Source of the DNA: Novosphingobium sp. EMRT-2
GTDB lineage: Bacteria > Pseudomonadota > Alphaproteobacteria > Sphingomonadales > Sphingomonadaceae
Assembly (NCBI RefSeq): GCF_005145025.1
Contig: NZ_CP039699.1
Span: 62,001-126,000 of the forward strand
Reading direction: 5' to 3'
Length of the DNA: 64,000 nt
Made by a program: the position numbers and the translations under genes. How positions within the stretch are numbered: the first letter of the stretch is position 1; every line of letters begins with the position of its first letter. Under the pieces are notes generated by a model. That model saw nothing but the letters and a program-made list of their open reading frames with translations, was not told the DNA's origin and did not search any database. Below, one piece after another: positions 33,760-42,777 of this stretch.

Positions 33760-34137
33760 ATGAACGGGATGTATCTGGCCTATCGCTGCCCACTCTGCGG
33801 CAGCGAGGAATGCGGCAACGACGCCAATGCCGGTTGGGATGTGGTCACGCAAAGCAGCGTGCTGCTCGGCGCGTTCGACAACGAGTGGTGCAATGCCTGT
33901 GGAGATGTAAGGCTGGAAGAATTCACCATCACCGATCCCGTGCGGATCGCCGTCATCGACCAGCAGCGCGCCCGCCTTGTGGTCGAGGGCGCGGCGCACG
34001 ATCTGCTTGCCGCAGCGCGGGACGCCCTTGCCGCGCTCTGCGACCAGAGCACCGCGCGGCGCAAGGGCTACGACGTCCTCGCACACGACCGGCTGCTTGC
34101 CGCGATCGCGCTGGCCGAAGGCCGGAGCGCGCCATGA
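33760..34137 (+). CDS. Small zinc-ribbon hypothetical protein
   Basis: A 125-residue product. AYRCPLCGSEECG and EWCNACGDVRLEEF supply two Cys-x2-Cys pairs about 37 residues apart, a zinc ribbon. The C-terminal half is helical (VVEGAAHDLLAAARDALAAL) and ends in a segment KGYDVLAHDRLLAAIALAEG seen in many plasmid-encoded small proteins. The next gene overlaps its stop by ATGA. Function unknown. Confidence 0.68.
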   Translation: MNGMYLAYRCPLCGSEECGNDANAGWDVVTQSSVLLGAFDNEWCNACGDVRLEEFTITDPVRIAVIDQQRARLVVEGAAHDLLAAARDALAALCDQSTARRKGYDVLAHDRLLAAIALAEGRSAP

Positions 34138-34391
34138 TCGAGACCATGCTGGCGCTCTCCACCGCGCACTTGCGCGAGGAAACCTGCAACGACTGGTTGC
34201 ATCGCGCGCCTTTCGCCGTCTTCGAGAAGGGGGCTTACGGGTGGTTCGTTTCCATACCCCAGGACGATCCTGCCGATCTGCCTGCGGACCTTGCCGAATG
34301 CTTCGCCCAGGCACGGGGGCTTGGCTGCGACTGGCTGATGTTCGATCGCGACGCCGACACGCTCACCATCCTGCCGACCTACGATTGGTGA
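34134..34391 (+). CDS. DUF5983-like small protein
   Basis: An 85-residue product starting at ATG 34134, overlapping the previous stop (ATGA). LALSTAHLREETCNDWL at the N-terminus and ARGLGCDWLMFDRDADTLTI plus LPTYDW at the C-terminus match what I know of DUF5983, a small family encoded on proteobacterial plasmids with no known role. It is probably translated by coupling to the zinc-ribbon gene. Confidence 0.68.
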   Translation: MIETMLALSTAHLREETCNDWLHRAPFAVFEKGAYGWFVSIPQDDPADLPADLAECFAQARGLGCDWLMFDRDADTLTILPTYDW

Positions 34392-34426
34392 GGACGCCCG
34401 GCGCCACGGTGCGGATAAAGCAGAGG

Positions 34427-34465
34427 GGGGAAGGGGAGTGGCGAGCCATTCCGCTCGCCAGAAAG
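34427..34465 (+). promoter_or_regulatory. Purine-box/hairpin leader before gene 34477
   Basis: GGGGAAGG (34427-34434), then a hairpin with arms TGGCGAGC (34439-34446) and GCTCGCCA (34453-34460), then AGAAAG (34460-34465), eleven bases before the ATG at 34477. The closest match to the copy at 18280. Confidence 0.6.
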
Positions 34466-34476
34466 TCCAACCTCCC

Positions 34477-34827
34477 ATGCTCAGCGACAACGAACGCTTC
34501 GCCTTCATTCCCAGTCGCATTCACAGCTTTGCCAGTACCGGGAACGCCTATGACGCGACCCAGACCGACGAGGGGATTGGGAGCGGCGACACCCTGCTTA
34601 TCCTGCCCGAGGGTGTGGTCGGCGTTGCCCATTGCTGGCCCTTTGCGGTCACGCAGGCGACGGGCAATCTCCACGGCGTTCAGCCCAGGGCGCACGAGAC
34701 GCTGGGTGAATTCGCCGCCGCCTTCAACGTGACCCCTGACGACGTCGCGGCCGCCATCGCGCTCACCCATGCGCTCGGCTTCGTCCTCGATCCGGCGCTG
34801 GCCGCGCTTGGCGTTCCCGCCGTCTGA
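34477..34827 (+). CDS. Small hypothetical plasmid protein
   Basis: A 116-residue product. ATG 34477 is preferred because it follows the leader element; longer frames run through the hairpin. It contains NERFAFIPSRIHSFASTGNAY, GDTLLILPEGVVGVAHCWPF and FNVTPDDVAAAIALTHALGF. No known domain. The gene for the DUF3768 protein follows after 23 bases. Confidence 0.6.
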   Translation: MLSDNERFAFIPSRIHSFASTGNAYDATQTDEGIGSGDTLLILPEGVVGVAHCWPFAVTQATGNLHGVQPRAHETLGEFAAAFNVTPDDVAAAIALTHALGFVLDPALAALGVPAV

Positions 34828-34850
34828 AACCCTCTACCGGGAGAACCATC

Positions 34851-35222
34851 ATGCTTGCCCCCATCCCGCCGGCGGGTGCGCCCACGCGCGTCGAACAGAT
34901 CGCCCGGCTCAACGACCGCGCCCGGCTTGGCCTCGACAAGTCCGCGCGCATCGTCATCACCCGCAATTGCGTCGCGACGCTGGGGCCGCTCGAGGGGCCG
35001 GTCGCAATCCTCAACCAGGCTCGCATCCTCACCGCGATGCGCCGCTGCACCTTCAGCGTTGACAGTCCCGAGCGCGATCTCGGCGTGTTCGCGCTCGATG
35101 GGCACACCATCTGGGTGAAGGTGGATTATTTCGACAAGGCTCTCGCATACGGATCGGACGATCCCGCTGACGCCACCGTGACCACGCGGGTGGTCACCGT
35201 TCTCCTGCCGGCGGATTGGTGA
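34851..35222 (+). CDS. DUF3768 family protein
   Basis: A 123-residue product from ATG 34851, with CGGGAGA upstream. RVEQIARLNDRARLGLDKSA, IVITRNCVATLG, HTIWVKVDYFDKALAYGSDD and VTTRVVTVLLPADW follow the DUF3768 pattern, a small cytosolic family of alphaproteobacterial plasmids without known activity. The stop overlaps the next start as TGATG. Confidence 0.82.
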   Translation: MLAPIPPAGAPTRVEQIARLNDRARLGLDKSARIVITRNCVATLGPLEGPVAILNQARILTAMRRCTFSVDSPERDLGVFALDGHTIWVKVDYFDKALAYGSDDPADATVTTRVVTVLLPADW

Positions 35223-35830
35223 TGGCCACCGTCGAAACCTCGGGGCCGTTCGATCCGCGGAAGGCCGGGGCGTGGATTGCCCGGGGCAGGCCGCCGGCGG
35301 AGGCGGTGCAGCTCGCCGTTATCTGGCGGCGCTTTCCGGACCTGCCCGCGGGCGCCGAACCAGAGGCTCGGATGCAGCGCCTGCGGGAACGCGTCGGCGC
35401 AATGCGACCCTTGAACGACGCCATCGCGCGTCGGAACGCGCAGGAGCGGGAGCGCCGCAACTTCGCCTTCACCGCCTCCAGGCTTGCCGCCGGACAGGGT
35501 GACGGTCGCGATCGGGCCATTCTCGCCGGGCGGGACATCCATGGCTTCGCCTGGATGGCGGCGGTCCGATATGCCGATGGGCTCCATGCCGCGCGGTCGG
35601 GATGGCCCTATGCGCCGTATTGCACTGGGTCGGAACGCGACGCCTACGATCACGGCTTCCGCGAAGGGGGGGCGACCGCGAGGATCTCTTCGACACCGCC
35701 CGCAGGGCGCTGCGCGTTGCCGCACCACAGCGGGAGCCGATGCCAGTCCTATCCTCTCGCCCCTTGCCGAGCACATGGCCGAAGCCCGACGATGCTTGCC
35801 GGCCCGCGCCCTGGTCGCGTCGTCTCGTGA
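35222..35830 (+). CDS. Hypothetical protein
   Basis: A 202-residue product from ATG 35222 (TGATG overlap). The first 150 residues look genuine (GPFDPRKAGAWIARGRPPAE, AVQLAVIWRRFPDLP, AWMAAVRYADGLHAARSGWP, YDHGFREGG). The last ~45 are Arg/Pro/Ser-rich and overlap the next gene in another frame, so a frameshift or a recent loss of the original stop is possible. No domain recognised. Confidence 0.55.
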   Translation: MATVETSGPFDPRKAGAWIARGRPPAEAVQLAVIWRRFPDLPAGAEPEARMQRLRERVGAMRPLNDAIARRNAQERERRNFAFTASRLAAGQGDGRDRAILAGRDIHGFAWMAAVRYADGLHAARSGWPYAPYCTGSERDAYDHGFREGGATARISSTPPAGRCALPHHSGSRCQSYPLAPCRAHGRSPTMLAGPRPGRVVS

Positions 35831-36633
35831 TCTTCGGCGCGGCCGAAGCCGGGCTGGCCGCACCCACCAACAACCGCGCTGTACTGCTACCGCCGTTGCT
35901 GGCGCACGAGGGAGGGGACGGCGCGGCGGTTCTGGTCGTCGTTGGCGATGTCCTGTGCGCATTGGATGACGTGCGCGCAGCGGCAACCTGGCCACCGCCG
36001 CCGGCGAACCTGAATTCCCTGTTTGCCGGACGTGACTTCTCCGACATCCTTGTCGCGGCCCAGGGCGCGGATCTCGCGGTGATCGATGCCCACGCGCCTT
36101 TCCTCCCGCTTGCCCGCCATCAGGAGCGATTGCGCCATACCCTGCCGCTGCAGCGGACGCAGTTCGCCCGCTGGCTCGAGCGCGGTCTCTGTCCCGGGGA
36201 GACCCGCGCGGCGGGACATATCCGCTGGGGGAAGGCCATCCATGGGCTGGTGGCCCGCCTTGGCGAATTGACCGCGACCTGTACTGGCAAGGATGCCCAC
36301 GGGCATCGGATCGTCATCACGTTGACCACGACCGGGGAACCGGCACGGGACTATGTCGCCGGCGACGGCGCCGCGCTCGAGCCCGTGTTCCATGTCAGCA
36401 ACCGCAAGGCAGTTCGTGGGGCCATGACGCTGGCGTTGCGACGTTTTGCAGGAGGCACTCGGCTAGCCCCCCATCACTCATGCAAACGGGAGGAAGCTGA
36501 CGTGGACCTATATTTGCCCACGTCGGCGCTGATCGGGCAGGGCCATCACCGACCCTTGGTCGGGGCAGGGGCAAATTCTCTTGCCAGCCAGGCGCGTGCG
36601 CGGCACGCAGCGCCAAACGGGAAGCGAACATGA
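35740..36633 (+). CDS. Hypothetical protein
   Basis: A 297-residue product; ATG 35740 has GGGAG five bases upstream, though it lies 91 bases inside the preceding gene. Recognisable order is seen in LVIFGAAEAGLAAP, HEGGDGAAVLVVVGDVLCALDD and LNSLFAGRDFSDILVAAQGADLAVID up to about residue 225. The last 60 residues have shadow-like composition. No family assigned; no membrane segment clear enough to call. Confidence 0.5.
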   Translation: MPVLSSRPLPSTWPKPDDACRPAPWSRRLVIFGAAEAGLAAPTNNRAVLLPPLLAHEGGDGAAVLVVVGDVLCALDDVRAAATWPPPPANLNSLFAGRDFSDILVAAQGADLAVIDAHAPFLPLARHQERLRHTLPLQRTQFARWLERGLCPGETRAAGHIRWGKAIHGLVARLGELTATCTGKDAHGHRIVITLTTTGEPARDYVAGDGAALEPVFHVSNRKAVRGAMTLALRRFAGGTRLAPHHSCKREEADVDLYLPTSALIGQGHHRPLVGAGANSLASQARARHAAPNGKRT

Positions 36634-36842
36634 CAGGCAATCTTGCGACATACGACAACGCCTGGCGCGTGGCCGCTTCCATGGCCGATGATCATGATCG
36701 CGATTACGCGCTGGTCCGCACCGGCAATCCCGGCCGGCCCTATCTGGTCGAGGAACTGGCAGGGCAACCCGGCGTCGTGGCGATCCTCTGTTCCGATCCC
36801 GCCGTAGCCCAGCGCTGGGTCAGCGAGGTGGAAAGGATATGA
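36630..36842 (+). CDS. Small hypothetical protein
   Basis: A 70-residue product whose ATG at 36630 overlaps the preceding stop (ATGA). It contains NLATYDNAWRVAASMADDHD, YALVRTGNPGRPYLVEEL and CSDPAVAQRWVSEVERI. No domain recognised. The stop overlaps the next start in the same way, so three genes are coupled. Confidence 0.62.
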   Translation: MTGNLATYDNAWRVAASMADDHDRDYALVRTGNPGRPYLVEELAGQPGVVAILCSDPAVAQRWVSEVERI

Positions 36843-37081
36843 AGCCCGCGCGGTTCTCCGTGCTTGTGACGCTGGTCCTGCTGACTGGCGGTTGTCACCG
36901 CGCTTCCATGGCCGGGGGCGAGCCTTGTGTGATCGTCATCGAGCTGGCGAAGCGCTCCGAGACACAGCAGTCTGGCCAACGACCGGGCTTCATCGGTATA
37001 GCCCGGCGTTGCCAGCCATCCGGTTCCGGGCCGAAAGAGCCAGGTTCTCACGCCGATGGGGCCGGTGTAGCGATGGTGTGA
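36839..37081 (+). CDS. Small putative lipoprotein
   Basis: An 80-residue product starting at ATG 36839 (ATGA overlap). The N-terminus KPARFSVLVTLVLLTGGCHR is a lipoprotein signal with the lipobox LTGGC, so Cys19 would be acylated. The mature part is short, polar and without motifs. It may be an entry-exclusion-like small lipoprotein, but nothing in the sequence proves that. Confidence 0.5.
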   Translation: MKPARFSVLVTLVLLTGGCHRASMAGGEPCVIVIELAKRSETQQSGQRPGFIGIARRCQPSGSGPKEPGSHADGAGVAMV

Positions 37082-37262
37082 TCAGGGCTGGCGCGCGTGA
37101 TTGGTGAAGGGCTGATTTCGGCGAGGTTTGCGGACAGTCCGGAACGGCAGCTTAAAGGCCGCGAAAACGGGATAATTGCCCTACAGACATGTCAGTGTAA
37201 GCGCCGGCATCAAAGAGCCTCATGGCGCTGTTCCTACTCGACGGCGCCGCTATAGAGAGAAG

Positions 37263-40200
37263 ATGTTCGGGGAGCATTACGATCTCAGTCGCCGGTTTCG
37301 TCCGGCTACCAAGGAAGGGGACGATGACCGGTCGTTCCGCGGGCTATTCGGCGAAGACCTGAGAGGCACGTCGGCGTGGCCCGAACTGCTGGAGACGCGC
37401 CGTACCATCGTTCTCGCCGAGGCGGGCAGCGGCAAGTCCAGCGAGTTCGACCATCAATGTTCCGCCCTGCGCCAGACGAACAAGTTTGCGTTCAAGGCGA
37501 CTGTGCGCGACGTCGCGGACGCCGGCCTCGAGGCGTCGCTGGTTCCGAACGACCGCACTCGATTTGCGCAATGGCGGGCAGACCCGGACGCGCCTTGCTG
37601 GCTCTTCGTGGACTCGGTCGACGAAGCCAAGGACCAAGGACATCATTTCGACACGGCCTGTCGGAAGCTGGCCGATGCGATCGCCGGGCTGGAGGAGCGC
37701 GTTCATCTCTACATCTCGAGCCGCTATACCGATTGGGATAAGACTGCCGATCGCATCTCGGTCGAGAAATGGCTCTCGCTGCCCGAGCCGCCCCCTCCCC
37801 CGACCGATGTCGCGGATGAGGTTCGCGCGACACTGCAGAACCGGGACAAGAGTCCGCCAAAAGTGCGCGAAGAGATCGGTGTCCTGGTCATGGAGCCGCT
37901 CAGCCGCTGGCAGGTCGAGCGCTTCGCGCGTGCCTCAGGCATCAAGACGATCGATGCTTTCCTGGCTGCGGTCGATCATGGCAGCCTTTGGGAATTCGCG
38001 GCGCGGCCGATGGACCTCGGTTGGATGGTGGAGTTCTGGCGCGGTCATAAGCGGCTCGGCTCGCTTCGGGAGATGATCGAGGCCAGCCTGAAGGCGAGGC
38101 TGCTCGATCCCGATCCGCTTCGCCGCAAGCGCGATCCGCTCGACCTCGCCAAGGGCGCTCATGCCCTCGACCGGATTGGAGCAGCGTTTTTGCTGTGCGG
38201 GCGCGATTCCGTGCGTGTCCCTGCCGCCGGCCTGGACCTGTCGCCTCCCGAGCGCTCGATGCCAATCGAGGAGATCCTGCCGGACTGGCCGGATGGCGAA
38301 CGGCTCCTTCTGCTGGGGCGCCCGGTCTTTGATCCGGCGACGCTAGGCCGGGCGCGGCTGCACAACGACAATGAGGCGACGCTGCGATGTTATTTGCTGG
38401 CGCGCTGGCTGGGACGGCTTCTCGCTGAGGGGTGTCCCGTGGCGGTGGCGAACGATCTCCTGTTTGCCGATACCTACGGCTATCGGCTGGTTCGGCCGGA
38501 GATGGTCGAGGTTTCAGCATGGCTGGCCGGAGAGAATGATGCGATCGCCGACTCACTCATCGCTCGGTCGCCCTATAATCTTCTGCGCTATGGGGATCCG
38601 GGGTCGTTGCCGATACCGGTGCGGGTCAAGGCATTTGCGGCGGCGCTCGCGCAGGTCGAGACGATTGATCCACAGAAGCTCTGGTTCGGCGAGCAGGGGC
38701 TTCGCCGGTTCGCCGATCCCGGCCTCGACGACCATATCGCGGGTTGGTGGGAGATTGCCAAAGGCGATGAGGAAGCTCGGCACCTGCTGCTGCGCCTCGT
38801 CGATTTCGGCGGCCAGAAAGGCGGTCTCCCCGTTGTGCGCCGGGTTGCCTACGACCGCAGCACCGATGAGATCACGCAGCTGCTCGCGAGCCGGGCTCTT
38901 CTGAAGCTTGGCGAGAAGGCAGATCGTGCCGCCTATGCACAGCACGTTGCGGAGCAGGGTTCCGATCTCTCACGCTCGATCATTCTCCAGGCCCTAGACG
39001 CGCTGTTCCCGGAAGAGATCGATGTTGGGGCATTCTTCGCGTTGATCGATAAAGCCGGGGTCACGGGCGAGGACGACATTGCGACCATACTGCCGCTGGG
39101 CAGTGAGCTGCCGGCGGGCCTGACGCGCCGGGAAGACCTGCACCGGTTCCTGACCGAGGTCGTCGCTCGGTCCGGCGATTTTAGCGGCGACACGGTCGAT
39201 GAGGACAAGCCGTTTCGCGAGGCCTTCTCGCAGATGGCAGCCAGCGCAGCGCTTCGTCTCCTCGACTATCATCCGTCGGACATCCCCGATGTCGTCACGG
39301 ATCTCTTCCTACTGCTTCACGAATCGCACCGTCGAAGCGGGTCCGAGGCAAGCTTCAAGACGCTGGGCGAGGCATTTGGTGCATCTCCGGGGCGGCGCCG
39401 CACGTCGCTCTGGCGGTCGATCGTGCGGCTACGCACGCACCCCTATGCGCGTGACGATGGCGAGCTCAACATCTGGTTGGTCCAGCATCTCGGATGGCCG
39501 GTGCTGCTGAGCCTCGCCGACATCGACTGGCTCCTCCTCGATGTGCGCGAGCGAACCGACCGGCAGGATCGGCTGACGGCGCTCCGTGCGGCGCATACGC
39601 TCTGGCGGCAGTTCGGGGGCACTGACGGGGACATGCAGCGCATCGTCGACGCCGTGGCCGACGATGCGGAGTTCTCGGCCCAGCTTGCGGCCTGGCGGTC
39701 GCCGCCGCCCGAGACGCCCGAGATGGTCGAGCGGATGGCTGGGTTCGACGCGGCGCGGAAGCGCAATGAGGATCAAGCGGAAGCGCGCGACCAGAGCTGG
39801 GTCGAGCTCATCAACACGCTCCGTGACGATCCGAGCTTCTTCGACAGCCTGTCGCCTCAAACCGACGAGACAGTAGACTCGCGCCTCTATCATCTCTGGC
39901 AGTTCCTCTCCTGGCGGACTGAGTCCCGCTCGCGCTACTCGATCGACAGCCTCGATGTGGTCGAGCCGGTGTTCGGGCCGGAGATGACAAGACGCTTCGG
40001 CGAGGCTTTGATGGCGTTCGCCTATAAGCGCACTCCGGTCGGAACCGTCGAAGAGGCCGCCCAGCGCCGCACGGTCACCAGCTTTGACATCATGGCATTG
40101 ACCGGCATGTCGCTGGCGGCAGCCACAGTTCCAAACTGGGCGGAGCAGCTCGATACTGCCCGCGCCGTGCAGGCGGCGCGGCTGGCCGTGATCGAGCTCA

Positions 40201-41666
40201 ACGGCTTTCCAGCCTATCTCGTACCGCTCAGCCAAGCGCATCCCGAGGCCGTGCGCTCGGTGTTGTGGCGGGCGTCACGCGCCCAGCTCGACCGGCTCGA
40301 TAAAGTAGACCACGGGATGCTCGACCGGCTGGAATATGCCGATGGCGTGCTTGCCCGGCTGCTGGTTCCCGACCTGATTGATTATCTGCGCGACAATGAC
40401 AATCTGGCGGCGTTGGCGCTCGAGAAGATCGTCTCGGTGCTGATCCAGGCACAGCCTTTCCCGTCCGAGGGGTTGGCGGAGCTGGCCGAAACGCGCGCGA
40501 CGGCGGCGACCGACCCCGTAGTCGCAGCCTATTATCTGCTGCTTCTCTTCGCGCTGGAGGGCGATCGCGCCGTCGACCGACTGCGCGAGAAAATGAGCAC
40601 GCTCGATGGTCAAGACCAGGCCGCCTTGTGCTGCACCCTGTTGCCGCGGCTGTTCGGTGGCCGGTTCAATCGCACCGTGGCACCGCCACTGCCTCTTTCC
40701 GCTGAACGGCTCGAGCAATTGCTCATCATCGCGTTCGAGGGTGTCCGACCCGCGGACGACATCGTGCGCGCGAACGGCAAGGTCTATTCGCCGGGCTTAC
40801 GCGATGAGGCGCAGGACGCGCGGCATATGATCTTCGACAGACTGCTGAAGACGCCCGGTGAAGCCACGCAGGCCGCGATCCGGCGCATGGCGGAGATCCC
40901 CGACTTTCCGATCGAACCCAAGCATCTGCGCATCCATGCCGAGCGGCATGCCGAGGTGAATTCGGAGCTGGTCGCCTGGCTGCCGTCCGACGTGGTGGTG
41001 TTCGAGAAGAGTTTTGATCGCGCGCCGCGCACGACGGAAGATCTGCAGCTGATAGCGCGGCGCAGGCTCGAGGCGATCGAGCATGATCTTCTTCATGGCA
41101 AGTTCGCGCAGGGCGATACGCTGCAGGGACTGGCCGACGAGGATGCGGTCCAGCGATGGGTCGCGACCCAGCTTGAGGAGCGGCGCAAGGAAGCCTATAC
41201 CGTACAGCGCGAGACCCATTTCGCGGATGAAAAGGAACCCGACATCACGCTGACGAGCCGGCACGGCGGTGTCGACCTGCCGGTCGAGATAAAGGTGGCG
41301 GATGGCCTCTCGGTCAAGCAGTTGGAAGCGGCGCTAGAAGTTCAACTTTGCGGTCAGTATCTGCGCCACGAGACGGCACGTCACGGCATCCTGCTCCTCG
41401 TCCTCCAGCAGCCGCGCCCGGGTGGCTGGGTAATCGCGCCGGGCGGCCCACTCGTCCCCTTCTCCGTCGTCATGGACCATCTTCATGCGCGCGCACGGGC
41501 AATTCGCGAAAGCGCGGCGACCGGTCCGCAACCGATTGTGTGCGCGATCGACGTCTCCGAGGTGGTCCCGCTCAAGGTCAAGCGCGCGGCCGCGCGCGCC
41601 AAACGCAAGTCAAGCACAGCGAAGACTAGAAAATCGATCAAGGCACCATCGAAACGACGCAACTGA
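37263..41666 (+). CDS. Large P-loop (STAND/NACHT-like) ATPase with C-terminal PD-(D/E)xK-like domain; candidate defence protein
   Basis: The 1467-residue product starts at ATG 37263; the frame reaches a TTG at 37176 but that stretch lacks coding character. IVLAEAGSGKSSEF (about 49-62, K58) is Walker A and CWLFVDSVDEAKD (112-124) Walker B, close to the N-terminus as in STAND/NACHT ATPases; LYISSRYTDWD resembles a sensor strand. Residues about 300-1250 are Leu/Ala-rich helical repeats like HEAT or TPR arrays. Near the C-terminus HFADEKEPDITLTS and DLPVEIKVADG (Asp at about 1327, Glu-x-Lys at about 1342-1344) fit a PD-(D/E)xK nuclease core, followed by YLRHETARHGILLLVL. Sensor repeats with an NTPase and a nuclease are typical of single-gene antiphage proteins. 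No known family name was matched. Confidence 0.72.
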   Translation: MFGEHYDLSRRFRPATKEGDDDRSFRGLFGEDLRGTSAWPELLETRRTIVLAEAGSGKSSEFDHQCSALRQTNKFAFKATVRDVADAGLEASLVPNDRTRFAQWRADPDAPCWLFVDSVDEAKDQGHHFDTACRKLADAIAGLEERVHLYISSRYTDWDKTADRISVEKWLSLPEPPPPPTDVADEVRATLQNRDKSPPKVREEIGVLVMEPLSRWQVERFARASGIKTIDAFLAAVDHGSLWEFAARPMDLGWMVEFWRGHKRLGSLREMIEASLKARLLDPDPLRRKRDPLDLAKGAHALDRIGAAFLLCGRDSVRVPAAGLDLSPPERSMPIEEILPDWPDGERLLLLGRPVFDPATLGRARLHNDNEATLRCYLLARWLGRLLAEGCPVAVANDLLFADTYGYRLVRPEMVEVSAWLAGENDAIADSLIARSPYNLLRYGDPGSLPIPVRVKAFAAALAQVETIDPQKLWFGEQGLRRFADPGLDDHIAGWWEIAKGDEEARHLLLRLVDFGGQKGGLPVVRRVAYDRSTDEITQLLASRALLKLGEKADRAAYAQHVAEQGSDLSRSIILQALDALFPEEIDVGAFFALIDKAGVTGEDDIATILPLGSELPAGLTRREDLHRFLTEVVARSGDFSGDTVDEDKPFREAFSQMAASAALRLLDYHPSDIPDVVTDLFLLLHESHRRSGSEASFKTLGEAFGASPGRRRTSLWRSIVRLRTHPYARDDGELNIWLVQHLGWPVLLSLADIDWLLLDVRERTDRQDRLTALRAAHTLWRQFGGTDGDMQRIVDAVADDAEFSAQLAAWRSPPPETPEMVERMAGFDAARKRNEDQAEARDQSWVELINTLRDDPSFFDSLSPQTDETVDSRLYHLWQFLSWRTESRSRYSIDSLDVVEPVFGPEMTRRFGEALMAFAYKRTPVGTVEEAAQRRTVTSFDIMALTGMSLAAATVPNWAEQLDTARAVQAARLAVIELNGFPAYLVPLSQAHPEAVRSVLWRASRAQLDRLDKVDHGMLDRLEYADGVLARLLVPDLIDYLRDNDNLAALALEKIVSVLIQAQPFPSEGLAELAETRATAATDPVVAAYYLLLLFALEGDRAVDRLREKMSTLDGQDQAALCCTLLPRLFGGRFNRTVAPPLPLSAERLEQLLIIAFEGVRPADDIVRANGKVYSPGLRDEAQDARHMIFDRLLKTPGEATQAAIRRMAEIPDFPIEPKHLRIHAERHAEVNSELVAWLPSDVVVFEKSFDRAPRTTEDLQLIARRRLEAIEHDLLHGKFAQGDTLQGLADEDAVQRWVATQLEERRKEAYTVQRETHFADEKEPDITLTSRHGGVDLPVEIKVADGLSVKQLEAALEVQLCGQYLRHETARHGILLLVLQQPRPGGWVIAPGGPLVPFSVVMDHLHARARAIRESAATGPQPIVCAIDVSEVVPLKVKRAAARAKRKSSTAKTRKSIKAPSKRRN

Positions 41667-41737
41667 CGACCTGGTATTGGCATGCATCAGCGAAGCCCTG
41701 TTCGGCGTGGCGGGACCGCGCTGGCGGGTGATCGCGT

Positions 41738-41908
41738 CTAGCTAGCGTCGTCGGGTCCAGCGTCTGGCGTCTCAGGCGCGCCATCATCTGGCGGCGGGAC
41801 CGGCCCCCTGGCTGGCCGTCTGATATGGGGCAGGAGGTCGCGCCAGACTTGCGGAGGCACTGGCAGGCGATGTGCGCGGCAAGCGGTCAGCACGATCGGC
41901 CAATGGCC
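41738..41908 (-). pseudogene. C-terminal stump of an unknown gene, cut by IS21
   Basis: Fifty-six codons and a stop read in from the IS21 end: GHWPIVLTACRAHRLPVPPQ, VWRDLLPHIRRPA and a Pro/Asp-rich tail ending DDAS. The 5' part is gone; the sequence on the far side of the IS does not continue it. The parent family is not recognised. Confidence 0.5.
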
Positions 41909-41997
41909 TGTTGAGTTGCACTGAGAAGTGACCCGGGATTTTCATTGAGAAGTGACCCGGGTGGGCGTGGATGATGTGCTGCCTGCGACGAGCAGGG

Positions 41998-42777
41998 TCA
42001 AGCGGGTGATTTGTCCTTTCTGGATTTTGGGGCGGCGGAACTGGCTCTGAAGCGGAAGCTGTCATTGCCGGTTTCAAGGATATGGCAATGATGCGTGAGG
42101 CGATCCAGCAGGGCGGTGGTCATTTTGGCATCGCCAAAGATACTGGACCACTCGCTGAAGCTCAGGTTGGTGGTGATAACAACGCTGGTCCGCTCATAGA
42201 GTTTGCTGAGCAGATGGAACAGCATGGCCCCGCCTGAAGGGCTGAAGGGTAGATATCCCAGCTCATCAAGGATGACGAGGTCGAGGCGCAACAGACGCTC
42301 GGCCAACTGGCCCGCTCTGTTTGCGGCCTTTTCCTGCTCCAACGCATTGACCAGATCGACGGTGGAGAAGAAGCGGATCTTTTTGCGGTGATGCTCAACC
42401 GCCTGGACGCCCAAAGCCGTCGCGATGTGGCTTTTGCCGGTGCCTGGTCCGCCGATCAGTACGACGTTGTCGGCGCTATCCATAAAGTCACCACGGTGAA
42501 GTTGACGCACGAGCGCCTCGTTGACCTCACTGACGGCAAAGTCGAAGCCTGCCAGATCCTTGTAGGCCGGGAACCGGGCTGCCTTGATCTGGTAAGCAAT
42601 GGACCTGACCTCCCGCTCGGACATCTCCGCCTTGAGAAGCTGTGAGAGGATCGGAACGGCAGCATCAAAGGCTGGCGCGCCCTGCTCGATCAGATCACCA
42701 GCGGCTTGCGCCATGCCATACATTTTGAGGCCACGTAGCATGACAACCACAGCGGCGCTGGCCGGATCATGACGCAT
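41998..42777 (-). CDS. istB: IS21-family helper ATPase IstB
   Basis: A 259-residue AAA+ ATPase. [19 protein letters not shown] is Walker A (about 106-124), [15 protein letters not shown]alker B, and [18 protein letters not shown] carries sensor 1. The N-terminal helices [20 protein letters not shown] are family-typical. IstB binds target DNA and activates IstA. Its ATG at 42777 overlaps the istA stop by 11 bases. Confidence 0.95.
   Translation of the reverse strand: MRHDPASAAVVVMLRGLKMYGMAQAAGDLIEQGAPAFDAAVPILSQLLKAEMSEREVRSIAYQIKAARFPAYKDLAGFDFAVSEVNEALVRQLHRGDFMDSADNVVLIGGPGTGKSHIATALGVQAVEHHRKKIRFFSTVDLVNALEQEKAANRAGQLAERLLRLDLVILDELGYLPFSPSGGAMLFHLLSKLYERTSVVITTNLSFSEWSSIFGDAKMTTALLDRLTHHCHILETGNDSFRFRASSAAPKSRKDKSPA

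Noticed and set aside
37176-37262. TTG at 37176 as start of the large ATPase
   Set aside because: The 29 extra residues lack coding character; ATG 37263 with a purine-rich run upstream is better.
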